In this document: piece after piece, positions 15,183 through 24,723 of the stretch | Numbering within the stretch: position 1 is the first letter of the stretch | Layout of the letters: every line of letters starts with the position of its first letter | From: Cycloclasticus sp. symbiont of Poecilosclerida sp. M | Lineage (GTDB): Bacteria > Pseudomonadota > Gammaproteobacteria > Methylococcales > Cycloclasticaceae | Direction: 5' to 3' | DNA length: 46,609 bases | NCBI GenBank assembly: GCA_002101225.1 | Contig: LWTN01000236.1 | Coordinates: forward strand, 1 to 46,609 | Program-made: the position numbers and the translations under genes | Notes under the pieces: model-generated | What the model saw: only the letters and a program-made list of their open reading frames with translations | What the model was told of the DNA's origin: nothing | Databases searched by the model: none

Positions 15183-15201
15183 CAATTGAGTCAAAATAAG
15201 T
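15183..15201 (+). repeat. Right copy of the 19-bp direct repeat
   Basis: Identical to 8406-8424 (CAATTGAGTCAAAATAAGT). It directly precedes the promoter region of rnpB. A 19-bp duplication is long for most IS families. From memory, some ISNCY/IS1202-type elements do make duplications of this order, which fits the transposase remnant at the left end. Confidence 0.9.
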
Positions 15202-15223
15202 CGTTAAAAGCTGTTAAATTTTG

Positions 15224-15229
15224 TACACT
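15224..15229 (+). promoter_or_regulatory. Likely -10 element of rnpB
   Basis: TACACT lies 5 bp before the predicted 5' end of RNase P RNA. No good -35 hexamer is seen at 16-18 bp spacing (TCGTTA region), so the promoter strength is uncertain. The element lies outside the island and was not altered by it. Confidence 0.45.
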
Positions 15230-15234
15230 AAACG

Positions 15235-15593
15235 CGGAGTTGGCCAGGCAGTCGCTCTGCGCAAGCAGGGAGGAAAGTCCGGGCTTCATAGGGTAAAGTG
15301 CCAGGTAACGCCTGGGGGGCGTGAGCCTACGGATAGTGCAGCAGAAAGTAAACCGCCTAAGTCTCTCGTAGACCGGTAAGGGTGAAATGGTGCGGTAAGA
15401 GCGCACCGCGTGTGCGGCAACGTATCACGGCGATGGTAAACCCCACTTGAAGCAAGACCAAATAGAGAAGCGGTAACGCAAGTTACAACGTGTGGCCCAC
15501 ACGGCTTCTGGGTAGGTCGCTCGAGGTGCTCGGTGACGAGCATCCCAGATGAATGACTGTCCACGACAGAACCCGGCTTATCGGCCAACTCCA
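15235..15593 (+). ncRNA. rnpB: RNase P RNA, bacterial type A
   Basis: This is the catalytic RNA that trims tRNA 5' leaders. The 5' strand of P1, GGAGTTGGCC (15236-15245), pairs perfectly with GGCCAACTCC (15583-15592). The P4 strands and core are present: GAGGAAAGTCCGGGC near the 5' end, ACAGAACCCGGCTTA near the 3' end, and the conserved AGGGTGAAATGGTGCGGTAA region. About 358 nt is normal for type A. In Pseudomonas-type genomes rnpB lies between rsmI and mraZ, as it does here apart from the island. Reverse-strand ORFs in this stretch are spurious. Confidence 0.97.
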
Positions 15594-15859
15594 TTTTAAT
15601 GTTATGTTGTAAGTACTAAATTATTGAAATTCATAGTGATTGCTTGAATTCGGCAGGTCTTGCCGATTATTCGTGATTTCCCCGTTTATTTTTGTCGCCC
15701 ACTCAAAGGGTTGAAGTTATTCAGTTTTCTCATTAAGAAAGCATCACAACTTTCTGATTTATAACATCTTTATTTCTCACATTAGCCGTATACATTTTTA
15801 TGTCGGCAAAACATTGCTAAGTCCTTGTTCGTAAACAAAGTATTTATGGAATTTGGTGC
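15594..15859. other. Intergenic stretch between rnpB and the mraZ promoter
   Basis: AT-rich, with no supported gene. A small hairpin CGGCA/TGCCG (15651-15655 with 15661-15665) may be a weak terminator or processing site for rnpB, but it has no T-tract. Confidence 0.6.
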
Positions 15860-15888
15860 TTGACGAAGGCTGTATTCATCCCTATAGT
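15860..15888 (+). promoter_or_regulatory. Sigma70 promoter of the dcw cluster (Pmra)
   Basis: TTGACG (15860-15865), 17 bp, TATAGT (15883-15888): five of six matches in each hexamer at the ideal spacing. Predicted start near 15895, directly before the MraZ repeats. Confidence 0.85.
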
Positions 15889-15896
15889 GCAAAAAA

Positions 15897-15926
15897 GTGG
15901 AAGAAAGTGGTAAAAAATGGAAATTA
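15897..15926 (+). promoter_or_regulatory. MraZ operator: three TGG repeats at 10-bp period
   Basis: GTGGAAGAAA, GTGGTAAAAA and ATGGAAATTA follow one another exactly every 10 bases, overlapping the predicted transcript start. MraZ is known to bind direct TGG(G) repeats of this period upstream of its own gene, so this is most likely an autoregulatory site for the whole mraZ-rsmH-fts operon. Confidence 0.8.
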
Positions 15927-15940
15927 GACTAAGGGGATGA

Positions 15941-16399
15941 ATGGTGTTTAGGGGAGTTAACAATGTGACGCTGGATGCGAAGGGGAGGTTATCTATCCCT
16001 ACGCGTTACCGTGTGCAGTTATTAGATACCTGTAACGGCCAAATGGTGATGACCGTTGACCGCGAACACAGCTTGCTGCTGTACCCCTTGGCGACTTGGG
16101 AGGACATCGAACGCAAATTAATTAAATTACCTTCTCTCGATAAACAAGCGCGCCGCTTACAGCGCTTGCTGATTGGTCACGCGACGGAGTGTGAGCTGGA
16201 CTCACAGGGCCGTGTATTGGTGTCACCACCTTTGCGTGAGTTTGCGCAGCTGGATAAGAAAGTGGTGATGATAGGCCAAGGCAATAAGTTTGAAATTTGG
16301 GATAATCAAACCTGGGCGGTAAAACGTGACCAGTGGTTTGATGAGGAAAATGCAGCAGAAGGTGACCTCTCGCCAGAGCTTGGCGCGTTGTCGCTTTAA
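15941..16399 (+). CDS. mraZ: Transcriptional regulator MraZ
   Basis: A 152-residue protein with two SpoVT/AbrB-like domains (about 5-50 and 78-125). It has FRGVNNVTLDAKGRLSIPTR at the start and ATECELDSQGRVLVSPPLRE in the second half, each with the DxxGR core. It forms a ring that binds TGG repeats and represses its own operon; the predicted site is at 15897-15926. AAGGGG 4 bp upstream supports the ATG at 15941. It overlaps the rsmH start by 1 bp. Confidence 0.97.
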   Translation: MVFRGVNNVTLDAKGRLSIPTRYRVQLLDTCNGQMVMTVDREHSLLLYPLATWEDIERKLIKLPSLDKQARRLQRLLIGHATECELDSQGRVLVSPPLREFAQLDKKVVMIGQGNKFEIWDNQTWAVKRDQWFDEENAAEGDLSPELGALSL

Positions 16400-17334
16400 T
16401 GGGGCGTAAGGTGGGGCATAAGCCTGTCTTACTGGAACAAGCGCTGGATGGATTAGTGCGACAAACTGATGGGGTTTATATCGATGGAACCTTTGGTCGT
16501 GGTGGACATAGCGGTGAAATATTGCAGAGGATCTCTCCGCAAGGCAAATTACTCGCCATTGATAAGGACGTGGACGCTGTGAATTCCGAGCAAGCAAAAA
16601 CATTATTAAACGATGCGCGCTTTGAATTGGCGCACGATAGCTTTGCGAATATGTCTGCTTTGGCTGCCGAGCGTGGAAACCTAGGAAAGGTGAGCGGTAT
16701 TTTGCTCGACTTAGGCGTGTCGTCACCCCAGCTTGACGTCGCCGAACGTGGCTTTAGTTTTATGAAAGATGGACCGCTCGATATGCGCATGAACACGTCT
16801 GAGGGTGAGTCAGCAGCAGAGTGGCTAGCTAGCGTGGATGAGGTTGAGTTAGCCAAGGTGTTAAAGGTTTACGGTGAAGATAAGTTTGCGCGTAAAATTG
16901 CGACTGAAATCGTACGGCAGCGAGCCGAAAAAGCAATTACTAGAACCGGGCAGTTGGCGGGCATTATTGCAGAAGTTGTGAGGAAACGTGAGCCGGGGAA
17001 ACACCCTGCAACGCGGAGCTTTCAAGCGATTCGTATCAAGATTAATAAAGAATTAGAAGACGTCGAAACTGCGCTGGCGCAGGCGGTGGATATTTTATCT
17101 AGTGGCGGTCGTTTGGCGGTGATTAGCTTTCATTCATTAGAAGATAGATTGGTGAAGCGGTTTATGCGTGACAATTCACAAGCCGCTTTCGTGCCACGCA
17201 ATTTGCCGTTGCCATTAGACGCCGAAAAACCTGTATTCAAGTGTATTGGTAAGGCAATTAAGGCGAATGCTGCTGAGCTGGCTGAAAACGTACGCAGTCG
17301 AAGCGCGGTGTTGCGCATAGCGGAGCGGGTGTGA
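16399..17334 (+). CDS. rsmH: 16S rRNA (cytosine(1402)-N4)-methyltransferase
   Basis: It N4-methylates C1402, the same nucleotide 2'-O-methylated by RsmI encoded across the island. The 311 residues include HKPVLLEQALDGL, the SAM-binding YIDGTFGRGGHS (about 28-39), LLDLGVSSPQLD and the insertion domain with DGPLDMRMN, then ISFHSLEDRLVKRFM. Length and motifs are typical. The TGA overlaps the ftsL start. Confidence 0.97.
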   Translation: MGRKVGHKPVLLEQALDGLVRQTDGVYIDGTFGRGGHSGEILQRISPQGKLLAIDKDVDAVNSEQAKTLLNDARFELAHDSFANMSALAAERGNLGKVSGILLDLGVSSPQLDVAERGFSFMKDGPLDMRMNTSEGESAAEWLASVDEVELAKVLKVYGEDKFARKIATEIVRQRAEKAITRTGQLAGIIAEVVRKREPGKHPATRSFQAIRIKINKELEDVETALAQAVDILSSGGRLAVISFHSLEDRLVKRFMRDNSQAAFVPRNLPLPLDAEKPVFKCIGKAIKANAAELAENVRSRSAVLRIAERV

Positions 17335-17606
17335 TGGAGGCGACTAGAAGTTGGGTTGCGCTGTTGGCTCCCCTCGTGGTTGTGTCGGCCTTGGTGGTTG
17401 TATGCGTTAAATATGACGCACGGGTGAAGTTTCACGATTTACAAAAAGAAACCAGTAGTCAAGACAAGCTAGAAAATGAATGGGCAAGATTGCAGTTGGA
17501 ATACAACACGTGGTCGACCAATAGCCGTATAGAAAAAGTAGCGCGTGAGAATTTAAACCTTGTCACGCCAAAAGCCGATGAAATTATTTTTATCAACATA
17601 AAATGA
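17334..17606 (+). CDS. ftsL: Cell division protein FtsL
   Basis: A small bitopic divisome protein that pairs with FtsB and FtsQ. The 90 residues have one N-terminal membrane segment (about 8-25, VALLAPLVVVSALVVV) and a periplasmic coiled coil (about 34-75). I choose the ATG at 17334 (overlapping TGA of rsmH) over the GTG one codon earlier. Sequence is poorly conserved, but size, topology and position between rsmH and ftsI are decisive. Confidence 0.93.
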   Translation: MEATRSWVALLAPLVVVSALVVVCVKYDARVKFHDLQKETSSQDKLENEWARLQLEYNTWSTNSRIEKVARENLNLVTPKADEIIFINIK

Positions 17607-19342
17607 GCTACAGCAACTACTCAACGCGAGATAAAGCAAACAAGGTTATCGTGCCTGAGCTTTCGGGCCGCCGTCGCTTTGTGTTGGCTTGCTTTATGTT
17701 GGTGATGATCGGCTTAATCGTGCGCGCGGTAGAGTTGCAAGTCATTAACAATAGTTTTCTACAGGGAAAAGGTGAGGCGGTTCATCTAAGAGACATTAAG
17801 ATGCCAGCCTATCGTGGAAAGCTAATTGATAGAGAAGGTAATGCGCTTGCGATTAGTGCGCAGGTGAGTTCGGTGTGGGTTAATCCGCAAGAGCTTGCAT
17901 TTGCGGACAATAAAGCTGAGTTTGCACAAATGCTGGGCTTTTCAGAGGGGGCGCTAAATCGAAAGTTAGCGAGGGTAAAATCTAAGCGCTTTGTCTACTT
18001 GCGTCGGCAGATGGATCCGCAAGTCGCGAGTTTTGTTGATGATTTGAAAATCCCTGGCGTTTACCTACAAAAAGAATATAAGCGCTACTACCCCGATGGC
18101 GAGGCGGTAGCGCACCTGATTGGTTTTACGAATATCGACGACCAAGGGCAAGAAGGGCTAGAGCTTGCCTTTAACCGCGAGCTAAAAGGCGAGGATGGGC
18201 TAGAGCGTGTAGTGCTTGATGGTAAGCGACGCATGATTAATCACGTAGAAAGTATTCGTTCGTCTGTGGCGGGTAAAGATATTCAGTTATCGATCGATAG
18301 GCGTTTGCAATACATTGCGCATCGCGAGCTTAAAGCGGCAGTGGCACAGCACAATGCCAAGGCAGGTTCATTGGTGTTGATGGATCCAAAAACAGGCGAT
18401 GTATTGGCGGTGGCAAATCAACCTGCTTTTAACCCTAATGATCGTTCAAGTTTAACGGCGTTTAATGTAAGAAATAGAGCCTTTGTCGATGCGTTTGAGC
18501 CTGGCTCAACGATGAAGCCTTTTACCGTGGCAGCGGGCTTGGAGTCCGGTAAGTATGACTCTTCTAGCGTGATAGAAACGAGTCCAGGGTTTTATAAAAT
18601 AGGTAGTAGTCGAGTGAGCGACCACCGCAACTACGGGCGAGTTGATTTAGCAAGGTTGCTATTAAAATCAAGTAATGTAGGCGCGAGCAAAATTGCCTTG
18701 GATATCCCTCGTGAAGGTTTCTGGGGTTTATTAAATGGGCTTGGTTTTGGCCAAGCGCCGGGTAGTTACTTTCCTGGAGAGGCGGGCGGAAAACTTGTGA
18801 GTTATGAGCGTTGGCGCCCCATCGAGGTTGCAACGTTGTCCTTCGGTTATGGCTTATCTACGTCAGTGTTGCAGTTAGCGCAAGCCTATAGTGTGTTGGC
18901 GAATGATGGTATTAAGCAGCCAATCTCACTGGTTAAAAAAGAGTCGGCTGAGCTCGGTGAGCGAGTGATGCGAGTCGATGTGGCGCAACAAGTTAGAGGT
19001 ATGTTGAAAGATGTTGTCAGCACAGCAGGGACCGCACCACGCGCAAGGATAAAAGGGTATTCGATTGCTGGAAAAACCGGCACGGTAAAGAAAGTTGTGG
19101 CGGGTGGTTATTCCGATGATAAATATCTAGGGGTGTTTGCGGGTATGGCGCCAGCTGACGATCCACGTTTAGTCATGGTTGTGATGATTGATGAGCCAAG
19201 GTCGGGTGATTATTATGGTGGCTTAGTTGCCGCACCCGTTTTTGCACGGGTTATGAGCGGCGCGTTACGCTTAATGAACATCCCGCCAGATAACGTACAA
19301 ACAACGCCGTTGCCAGCATCACTTGAGGGGGGTATTCGATGA
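17603..19342 (+). CDS. ftsI: Peptidoglycan D,D-transpeptidase FtsI (PBP3)
   Basis: The septal class B penicillin-binding protein. The 579 residues have one membrane anchor (about 26-46) and a pedestal domain with RGKLIDREGNALA. The transpeptidase domain has the nucleophile motif STMK (in EPGSTMKPFTVAAG), SSN (SSNVGASK) and KTG (AGKTGTVKK). Overlap with ftsL (4 bp) and murE (4 bp) points to translational coupling. Confidence 0.97.
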   Translation: MSYSNYSTRDKANKVIVPELSGRRRFVLACFMLVMIGLIVRAVELQVINNSFLQGKGEAVHLRDIKMPAYRGKLIDREGNALAISAQVSSVWVNPQELAFADNKAEFAQMLGFSEGALNRKLARVKSKRFVYLRRQMDPQVASFVDDLKIPGVYLQKEYKRYYPDGEAVAHLIGFTNIDDQGQEGLELAFNRELKGEDGLERVVLDGKRRMINHVESIRSSVAGKDIQLSIDRRLQYIAHRELKAAVAQHNAKAGSLVLMDPKTGDVLAVANQPAFNPNDRSSLTAFNVRNRAFVDAFEPGSTMKPFTVAAGLESGKYDSSSVIETSPGFYKIGSSRVSDHRNYGRVDLARLLLKSSNVGASKIALDIPREGFWGLLNGLGFGQAPGSYFPGEAGGKLVSYERWRPIEVATLSFGYGLSTSVLQLAQAYSVLANDGIKQPISLVKKESAELGERVMRVDVAQQVRGMLKDVVSTAGTAPRARIKGYSIAGKTGTVKKVVAGGYSDDKYLGVFAGMAPADDPRLVMVVMIDEPRSGDYYGGLVAAPVFARVMSGALRLMNIPPDNVQTTPLPASLEGGIR

Positions 19343-20880
19343 TGCCTGCTCATCAGCAAACTCCTCAAGTATTGCTCAGGGAACTATTAGAAGGTCTTGC
19401 GAATATTAAGCAAGATATTCGCGTGAGTATGTTGTGTCTTGATGCTAGAAAGGTTGAGAAAAACGGTCTGTTTTTTGCTATTGCAGGCACGCAAACGCAT
19501 GGGATGAGCTATGTGAATCAGGCCGTTGATAACGGTGCTTCTGCGATTGTTTATGACCCAGAAAAGGAGGGTCAGTTGCTGGCTGAAAGGTTTAAAAAGA
19601 CCAGTAATGTTAGCTTGATTAAAGTAGAAAAATTAGCCGAAAAAATAAATGAAATAGCAGGCCGCTTTTATCGGCATCCATCGCAACAGTTGGCTGTGAT
19701 TGGCGTGACAGGAACGAACGGTAAAACATCGGTTAGTCACTTTATAGCTCAAGCGACGGGCCGTGAAAAAACCTGTGGCGTGGTTGGAACTCTCGGATGG
19801 GGGCTGCCAGGTTCGTTGCAAGAAACGTTAAATACAACACCTGATGCTGTTAGTGTGCAGTCGCAATTATCTGAGTTGTTACTAGTGGGCGCGGACGCGG
19901 TGACCTTAGAGGTTTCATCGCATGGTCTGAATCAACAGCGTGTTGCAGCGATAGATTTTAAAGGTGCTGTGTTTACGAACTTAAGTCGTGATCATTTGGA
20001 CTTCCATGGCTCTATGGAGGCCTACAAAAAAACCAAGTTAGCGTTATTTGCTTGTGAAAGTTTAGAGTTTGTCGTCTTGAATATAGACGATAGTTTCAGT
20101 AAAGAAATCATTGAGGTGTTAGCGCCGTCGGTAAAAATTATAGGCTACGGACGCACTGCTGAAAAAGAAGCGAATGCCGATTTGTATATCAGTATTGAGG
20201 TGGAAAAGCATACTGCAGAAGGCCTTAGTTTTGTTTTAAGTCAAAGCGATTGTCAGGTGCAAATTGAATCAGGTTTGTTGGGTGTTTTCAACGTGGTTAA
20301 TCTAGCGGCGACAGCTGCGACCATGCTCGCTTTGGGATATAGCTTGGATTCTGCAGCAGCGGGAATCAAAAGAATTAAGACGGTCGCCGGCAGGATGGAA
20401 GTCTATAGCTCAGGTAAGGAATCGCCAACGGTTGTTGTTGATTACGCGCATACACCAGAAGCTTTGGAGTTGGCGCTAAAAAGTCTTCGTGAGCACAGCG
20501 TGGGTGCAGTATTCGTCGTGTTTGGTTGCGGTGGTAATCGTGATGAGGGGAAAAGAGCGCTCATGGGTGCAGCGGCAGAGAAATTTGCGGATAAAGTGTT
20601 TGTTACAAATGACAATCCGCGACAAGAAGAGCCTGCGAAAATCGCCCAGCAAATTTTGTCGGGCATCGCTAATAAAGATAAAGCATGTGTTGTTTTAGAT
20701 AGGGAGCAGGCGATAGAACAAGCCGTATTAACGGCAAAAGCAGGCGATATTGTGCTGCTAGCAGGGAAGGGGCACGAAAATTATCAGCAGTTTGCAGGTA
20801 TCAAGGTGCCCTTCAATGATGCAGAGCACGCGCGTAAAGCATTACAGAAAAAAGATGCGATGCGCGGGGGTGCAAGCTAA
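19339..20880 (+). CDS. murE: UDP-MurNAc-tripeptide synthetase, meso-DAP type
   Basis: A cytosolic Mur ligase adding the third residue to UDP-MurNAc-L-Ala-D-Glu. The 513 residues show the ATP loop GVTGTNGKTS (about 116-125), the catalytic-lysine region with LEVSSHGL, and DYAHTPEAL. The motif DNPR in VTNDNPRQEEP marks meso-diaminopimelate specificity, as expected for a Gram-negative. It ends TAATG, sharing one base with the murF start. Confidence 0.97.
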   Translation: MMPAHQQTPQVLLRELLEGLANIKQDIRVSMLCLDARKVEKNGLFFAIAGTQTHGMSYVNQAVDNGASAIVYDPEKEGQLLAERFKKTSNVSLIKVEKLAEKINEIAGRFYRHPSQQLAVIGVTGTNGKTSVSHFIAQATGREKTCGVVGTLGWGLPGSLQETLNTTPDAVSVQSQLSELLLVGADAVTLEVSSHGLNQQRVAAIDFKGAVFTNLSRDHLDFHGSMEAYKKTKLALFACESLEFVVLNIDDSFSKEIIEVLAPSVKIIGYGRTAEKEANADLYISIEVEKHTAEGLSFVLSQSDCQVQIESGLLGVFNVVNLAATAATMLALGYSLDSAAAGIKRIKTVAGRMEVYSSGKESPTVVVDYAHTPEALELALKSLREHSVGAVFVVFGCGGNRDEGKRALMGAAAEKFADKVFVTNDNPRQEEPAKIAQQILSGIANKDKACVVLDREQAIEQAVLTAKAGDIVLLAGKGHENYQQFAGIKVPFNDAEHARKALQKKDAMRGGAS

Positions 20881-22265
20881 TGCACGCGATGAGTTTACAG
20901 CAGCTAGCAACAGATGTAGGCGGTAAATGCCGTGGCGAAAATGTCTGTTTTGATGCGATTAGTACAGATACACGAACCTTGAAAGAAGGTGAGTTGTTTG
21001 TAGCCTTATCGGGCGAAAATTACAATGCAAATGATTTTGTCGAAGTTGCAAAACAAAAAGGTGCGATAGCTGCGTTAATGAGCCAGGACAGTGAAATAGA
21101 GCTGCCAACTGTGGTTGTGTCTGATGCGTTGCAAGCGTTGACTACGATGGCAAAAAATGAGCGTAAAAAATCAGCCGTTTCGTTAGTCGCAATAACGGGA
21201 AGTAATGGCAAAACGACCGTTAAAGAAATGCTTAGAAGTATTTTTGCGGAATCAAAGAAAGTGCTGGCTACTGAAGGTAACCTAAACAATCACATAGGCG
21301 TTCCTTTAACTTTATTGAAATTAACGGGCGAGCACCAAGTGGCAGTTGTTGAGATGGGTGCAAGCCACCGAGGCGAAATCAGCCAGCTATGTGAAATAGC
21401 AAAACCCGATGTGGCCGTGTTAAATAATGTAGGTGCTGCACACCTAGAAGGTTTCGGAAGCTTGCAAGGCGTCGCTGAGGCAAAAGGTGAAATTGTAAGT
21501 GGGCTCAATGACGCAGGTATAGCGGTCTTGAATTTAACTGAACCTTGGTTCGAGTATTGGAATGGTTTGGCTGGAGGAACGCGCGTGATGAGTTTTGGCT
21601 GGACATCTGAGGCCGATGTTTGGGCTGATGAGGCGACAATCATAAGCGAACTAATCGCGGGTGAGTTTAAGACGACTTTTATGCTTCACTATCAGAAAAA
21701 AGCCGCGCAAATAAGCTTAAATTTAGTGGGTGCACATAATATTTTAAACGCAGCTGCGGCTGCAACTGCGGCATTTGCAATGGGCGTTTCCATGCAGCAA
21801 GTCGCAGATGGTTTAGGTTTGATGCAGCCAGTTAAGGGTCGGCTACAACCATTAGCCGGGCTCAATCAAAGTGTAATTATTCATGATGGTTACAACGCGA
21901 ATCCGAAGTCTTTCGAGGCTGCCCTGAATTGCGTTCTATCGTTAGAAATTCCTATTTGGCTGGTGTTAGGGGATTTTTCAGAGTTGGGAGATGCAGCGGA
22001 AAGTATCCACCAGCAGCTTGGGCAAGACATTGCTAATAGTGGTGTGGAGCGCTTGTATGCTACAGGTCGCTTTATGAAGCACACAGTTAAGTCTGCATCA
22101 GCAGGTATTCAAGCAAAACATTTTGCAGAAAAATCAGCGCTTATTACAGAGCTGAGTAAGGCGTTGGTTAAAGGAGTTGTCGTGTTAGTTAAAGGCTCGC
22201 GATCACAGGGATTAGAAGACATCGTGGATCAATTAATCAATAAAGGGGATGTCGCATGTTGTTAA
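20880..22265 (+). CDS. murF: UDP-MurNAc-tripeptide:D-Ala-D-Ala ligase
   Basis: It adds D-Ala-D-Ala to complete the UDP-MurNAc-pentapeptide. The 461 residues have the Mur ligase ATP loop [14 protein letters not shown] (about 102-115), [12 protein letters not shown], the NNxGxAH motif ([11 protein letters not shown]) and DGYNANPKS in the C-terminal domain. The start at 20880 gives MHAMSLQQ; an internal ATG at 20889 is also possible. The 3' end overlaps mraY by 10 bp. Confidence 0.97.
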   Translation: MHAMSLQQLATDVGGKCRGENVCFDAISTDTRTLKEGELFVALSGENYNANDFVEVAKQKGAIAALMSQDSEIELPTVVVSDALQALTTMAKNERKKSAVSLVAITGSNGKTTVKEMLRSIFAESKKVLATEGNLNNHIGVPLTLLKLTGEHQVAVVEMGASHRGEISQLCEIAKPDVAVLNNVGAAHLEGFGSLQGVAEAKGEIVSGLNDAGIAVLNLTEPWFEYWNGLAGGTRVMSFGWTSEADVWADEATIISELIAGEFKTTFMLHYQKKAAQISLNLVGAHNILNAAAAATAAFAMGVSMQQVADGLGLMQPVKGRLQPLAGLNQSVIIHDGYNANPKSFEAALNCVLSLEIPIWLVLGDFSELGDAAESIHQQLGQDIANSGVERLYATGRFMKHTVKSASAGIQAKHFAEKSALITELSKALVKGVVVLVKGSRSQGLEDIVDQLINKGDVACC

Positions 22266-23338
22266 TACTGGCAGATTGGCTTTCTCAATTCGACAGCGGT
22301 TTCCGGGTGTTCCAGTACCTAACGTTACGCTCCATCTTAGGAACGCTGACGGCACTGCTGATTGCATTTTTAGTCGGGCCTACGATGATTAGGCGGCTAA
22401 CCTACCACAAGGTTGGACAAGCTATTCGCGATGATGGGCCGCAATCTCATCTATCTAAGGCGGGTACACCAACGATGGGGGGTGCGTTAATCTTGGTGGC
22501 TGTTGCGTTAAGCACGCTGTTATGGGCTGATTTATCCAATCGTTACGTATGGGTGGTGCTAACGGTTATGATGTTATTCGGTATTGTGGGTTTTATAGAT
22601 GACTATAAGAAAGTAGCGCTACAAGACCCTAAAGGCTTATCTGCGGGCAAAAAGTACCTGGGTCAGTCAATAACAAGTTTAGCAGCCGCAGTATTCTTAT
22701 TTTATACAGCTGAGTCTCCAGTCGAGACAACGCTCTTTATTCCTTTCATTAAAGAAATAACTTTTCAACTAGGTTGGTTGTTTATCCCGCTGACTTACTT
22801 TGTCATTGTGGGTACGAGCAACGCCGTTAATTTAACGGACGGTTTGGATGGTTTGGCGATTATGCCAACCGTGCTAGTGGCAGGTGCGCTGGGCGTTTTT
22901 GCCTATCTTTCGGGTAATTATCAATTTTCGCGATATTTAGATATTCCCTACTTAATAGATGCGGGTGAGCTGGTCGTGTTTTGTGGTGCGATTGTCGGCG
23001 CAGGTCTAGGATTTCTGTGGTTTAACGCCTACCCCGCGATGGTGTTTATGGGCGATGTCGGCGCATTGGCGCTTGGCGCTGCGCTGGGTGTACTGGCGGT
23101 GTTGGTGCGCCAAGAATTCGTATTAGCCATTATGGGTGGTGTGTTCGTGATGGAGGCGGTGTCGGTCATCATGCAAGTTGCGTCTTACAAGCTGGTAGGT
23201 AAACGTATTTTCAAAATGGCGCCAATTCATCATCACTTTGAGCTAAAGGGTTGGCCCGAGCCACGCATTATTGTGCGCTTTTGGATTATCACGGTGATGC
23301 TCGTTTTAATCGGCCTGTCATCGTTAAAAATTAGATAG
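22256..23338 (+). CDS. mraY: Phospho-N-acetylmuramoyl-pentapeptide-transferase
   Basis: An integral membrane enzyme that moves phospho-MurNAc-pentapeptide to undecaprenyl phosphate, giving lipid I. The 360 residues with about ten membrane segments carry the catalytic FIDDYKK (about 112-118), [10 protein letters not shown] (about 192-201), [11 protein letters not shown] and the loop [14 protein letters not shown]. This is a full-length typical MraY. The gap to murD is only 2 bp. Confidence 0.98.
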   Translation: MLLILADWLSQFDSGFRVFQYLTLRSILGTLTALLIAFLVGPTMIRRLTYHKVGQAIRDDGPQSHLSKAGTPTMGGALILVAVALSTLLWADLSNRYVWVVLTVMMLFGIVGFIDDYKKVALQDPKGLSAGKKYLGQSITSLAAAVFLFYTAESPVETTLFIPFIKEITFQLGWLFIPLTYFVIVGTSNAVNLTDGLDGLAIMPTVLVAGALGVFAYLSGNYQFSRYLDIPYLIDAGELVVFCGAIVGAGLGFLWFNAYPAMVFMGDVGALALGAALGVLAVLVRQEFVLAIMGGVFVMEAVSVIMQVASYKLVGKRIFKMAPIHHHFELKGWPEPRIIVRFWIITVMLVLIGLSSLKIR

Positions 23339-23340
23339 AA

Positions 23341-24723
23341 ATGAATACAGTTATGCAAACAGAGAAACATCAACGCAGCGGTTTAAGCCAATTAGGTTTG
23401 GATAGTGCCGATGCGCGCGTGCTGGTTATGGGACTCGGTTTAACGGGATTATCACTGGTACGTTTTTTATCTGAAAAAGGTGTCCAGCTCTGTGTTGTCG
23501 ATAGTCGAGAGACACCTCCTTATTTGGAAGAAGTTAAAGCCGAGTTTCCACAGGTGGTTGTGCATACAGGTAGTTACGATACGGGTTTATTTGACGTGGC
23601 GACACACCTTATTGTGAGTCCAGGTATCGGCTTAGATGAAGATAAAGTTCAGCAAGCCTTGAAAAAGGGCGTTCCAGTTTTGGGAGATATTGATGTGTTT
23701 GCGGTTTGTGCAGACGCCGATATTGCATGCATTACCGGTTCTAATGGTAAAAGCACGGTAACAACGCTATTAGGTGAGATGGCTACACAAGCGGGGTGGG
23801 ATGTGCGTGTTGGCGGCAACCTCGGTGTCCCAGCTTTAAATTTATTGTCGTCGGTTGAGCCAGATTTGTATGTGTTAGAGCTTTCAAGCTTTCAGTTAGA
23901 GAGAACGTCTGAATTAAAGGCAAGTGCGGCGGCAGTGTTAAATATTAGTGATGACCATATGGATCGTTACGAGAATATGGGCGCTTACATTCAAGCAAAA
24001 AAACGTATTTTCCACGGAGAAGGCTTGGTCGTTTATAACCGACATGACTCGCAAGTTACGGCGTTAGTTCCAGCGGGAAGGGAATCCACTTCGTTTGGCT
24101 TGGATGCGCCAGTTGGCGACGACTACGGTTTGCTAAAGAGCGATAAAGAGACTTATTTAGGGCGTAATAACAAAGGCCTCATATCAACAGTTGATTTGAA
24201 AATATGCGGTTCGCATAATATAGAAAATGCGCTGGCTGCTATGGCTTTAGCGGATGGGCTTTCAATGCCCAAGTTAGCCCAGAAACATGCGCTAGCAACA
24301 TTCGAAGGTCTTGAGCACAGAATGCAATGGGTTGCAGAGCGCGATGATGTAACGTGGATAAATGACTCAAAAGCGACTAACGTTGGCGCGTGTCTCGCGG
24401 CACTAAATGGTTTAAATGCTCCGCTTATTTTAATTGTGGGCGGCGATGGTAAAGGCGCCGATTTCTCAGAATTATCTGATGTCATCAAAGAAAAGGTCTC
24501 GACACTTGTTTTAATGGGCAAAGATGCAGCTAAATTAGAACAGCAGGTAGGCACGGACGCTCGTTGCTTGACGGCCGAATCGATAGAGCAAGCCGTGCAA
24601 ATGGCAGAAGAAAAAGCAGTAGCTGGAGACACGGTATTGCTATCACCTGCTTGTGCTTCCTTGGATCAATTTAAAAACTACCAAGAGCGCGGCAATCGCT
24701 TCATGAAGGCGGTGCAATCATGA
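23341..24723 (+). CDS. murD: UDP-MurNAc-L-Ala:D-Glu ligase
   Basis: It adds D-glutamate to UDP-MurNAc-L-Ala. The 460 residues start with a Rossmann domain (VLVMGLGLTGLSLVRFL), then the ATP loop ITGSNGKSTVTTLLGE (about 131-146), LELSSFQLE, HRMQWV, NDSKATN and LSPACASLDQFKNY. The order murE-murF-mraY-murD-ftsW is the standard gammaproteobacterial one. The stop overlaps the ftsW start (ATGA). Confidence 0.97.
   Translation: MNTVMQTEKHQRSGLSQLGLDSADARVLVMGLGLTGLSLVRFLSEKGVQLCVVDSRETPPYLEEVKAEFPQVVVHTGSYDTGLFDVATHLIVSPGIGLDEDKVQQALKKGVPVLGDIDVFAVCADADIACITGSNGKSTVTTLLGEMATQAGWDVRVGGNLGVPALNLLSSVEPDLYVLELSSFQLERTSELKASAAAVLNISDDHMDRYENMGAYIQAKKRIFHGEGLVVYNRHDSQVTALVPAGRESTSFGLDAPVGDDYGLLKSDKETYLGRNNKGLISTVDLKICGSHNIENALAAMALADGLSMPKLAQKHALATFEGLEHRMQWVAERDDVTWINDSKATNVGACLAALNGLNAPLILIVGGDGKGADFSELSDVIKEKVSTLVLMGKDAAKLEQQVGTDARCLTAESIEQAVQMAEEKAVAGDTVLLSPACASLDQFKNYQERGNRFMKAVQS

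Noticed and set aside
15191-15594. Reverse-strand ORFs across the RNase P RNA
   Set aside because: The stretch is clearly rnpB (perfect P1 pairing and conserved core). ORFs of this kind antisense to rnpB are commonly mis-annotated.
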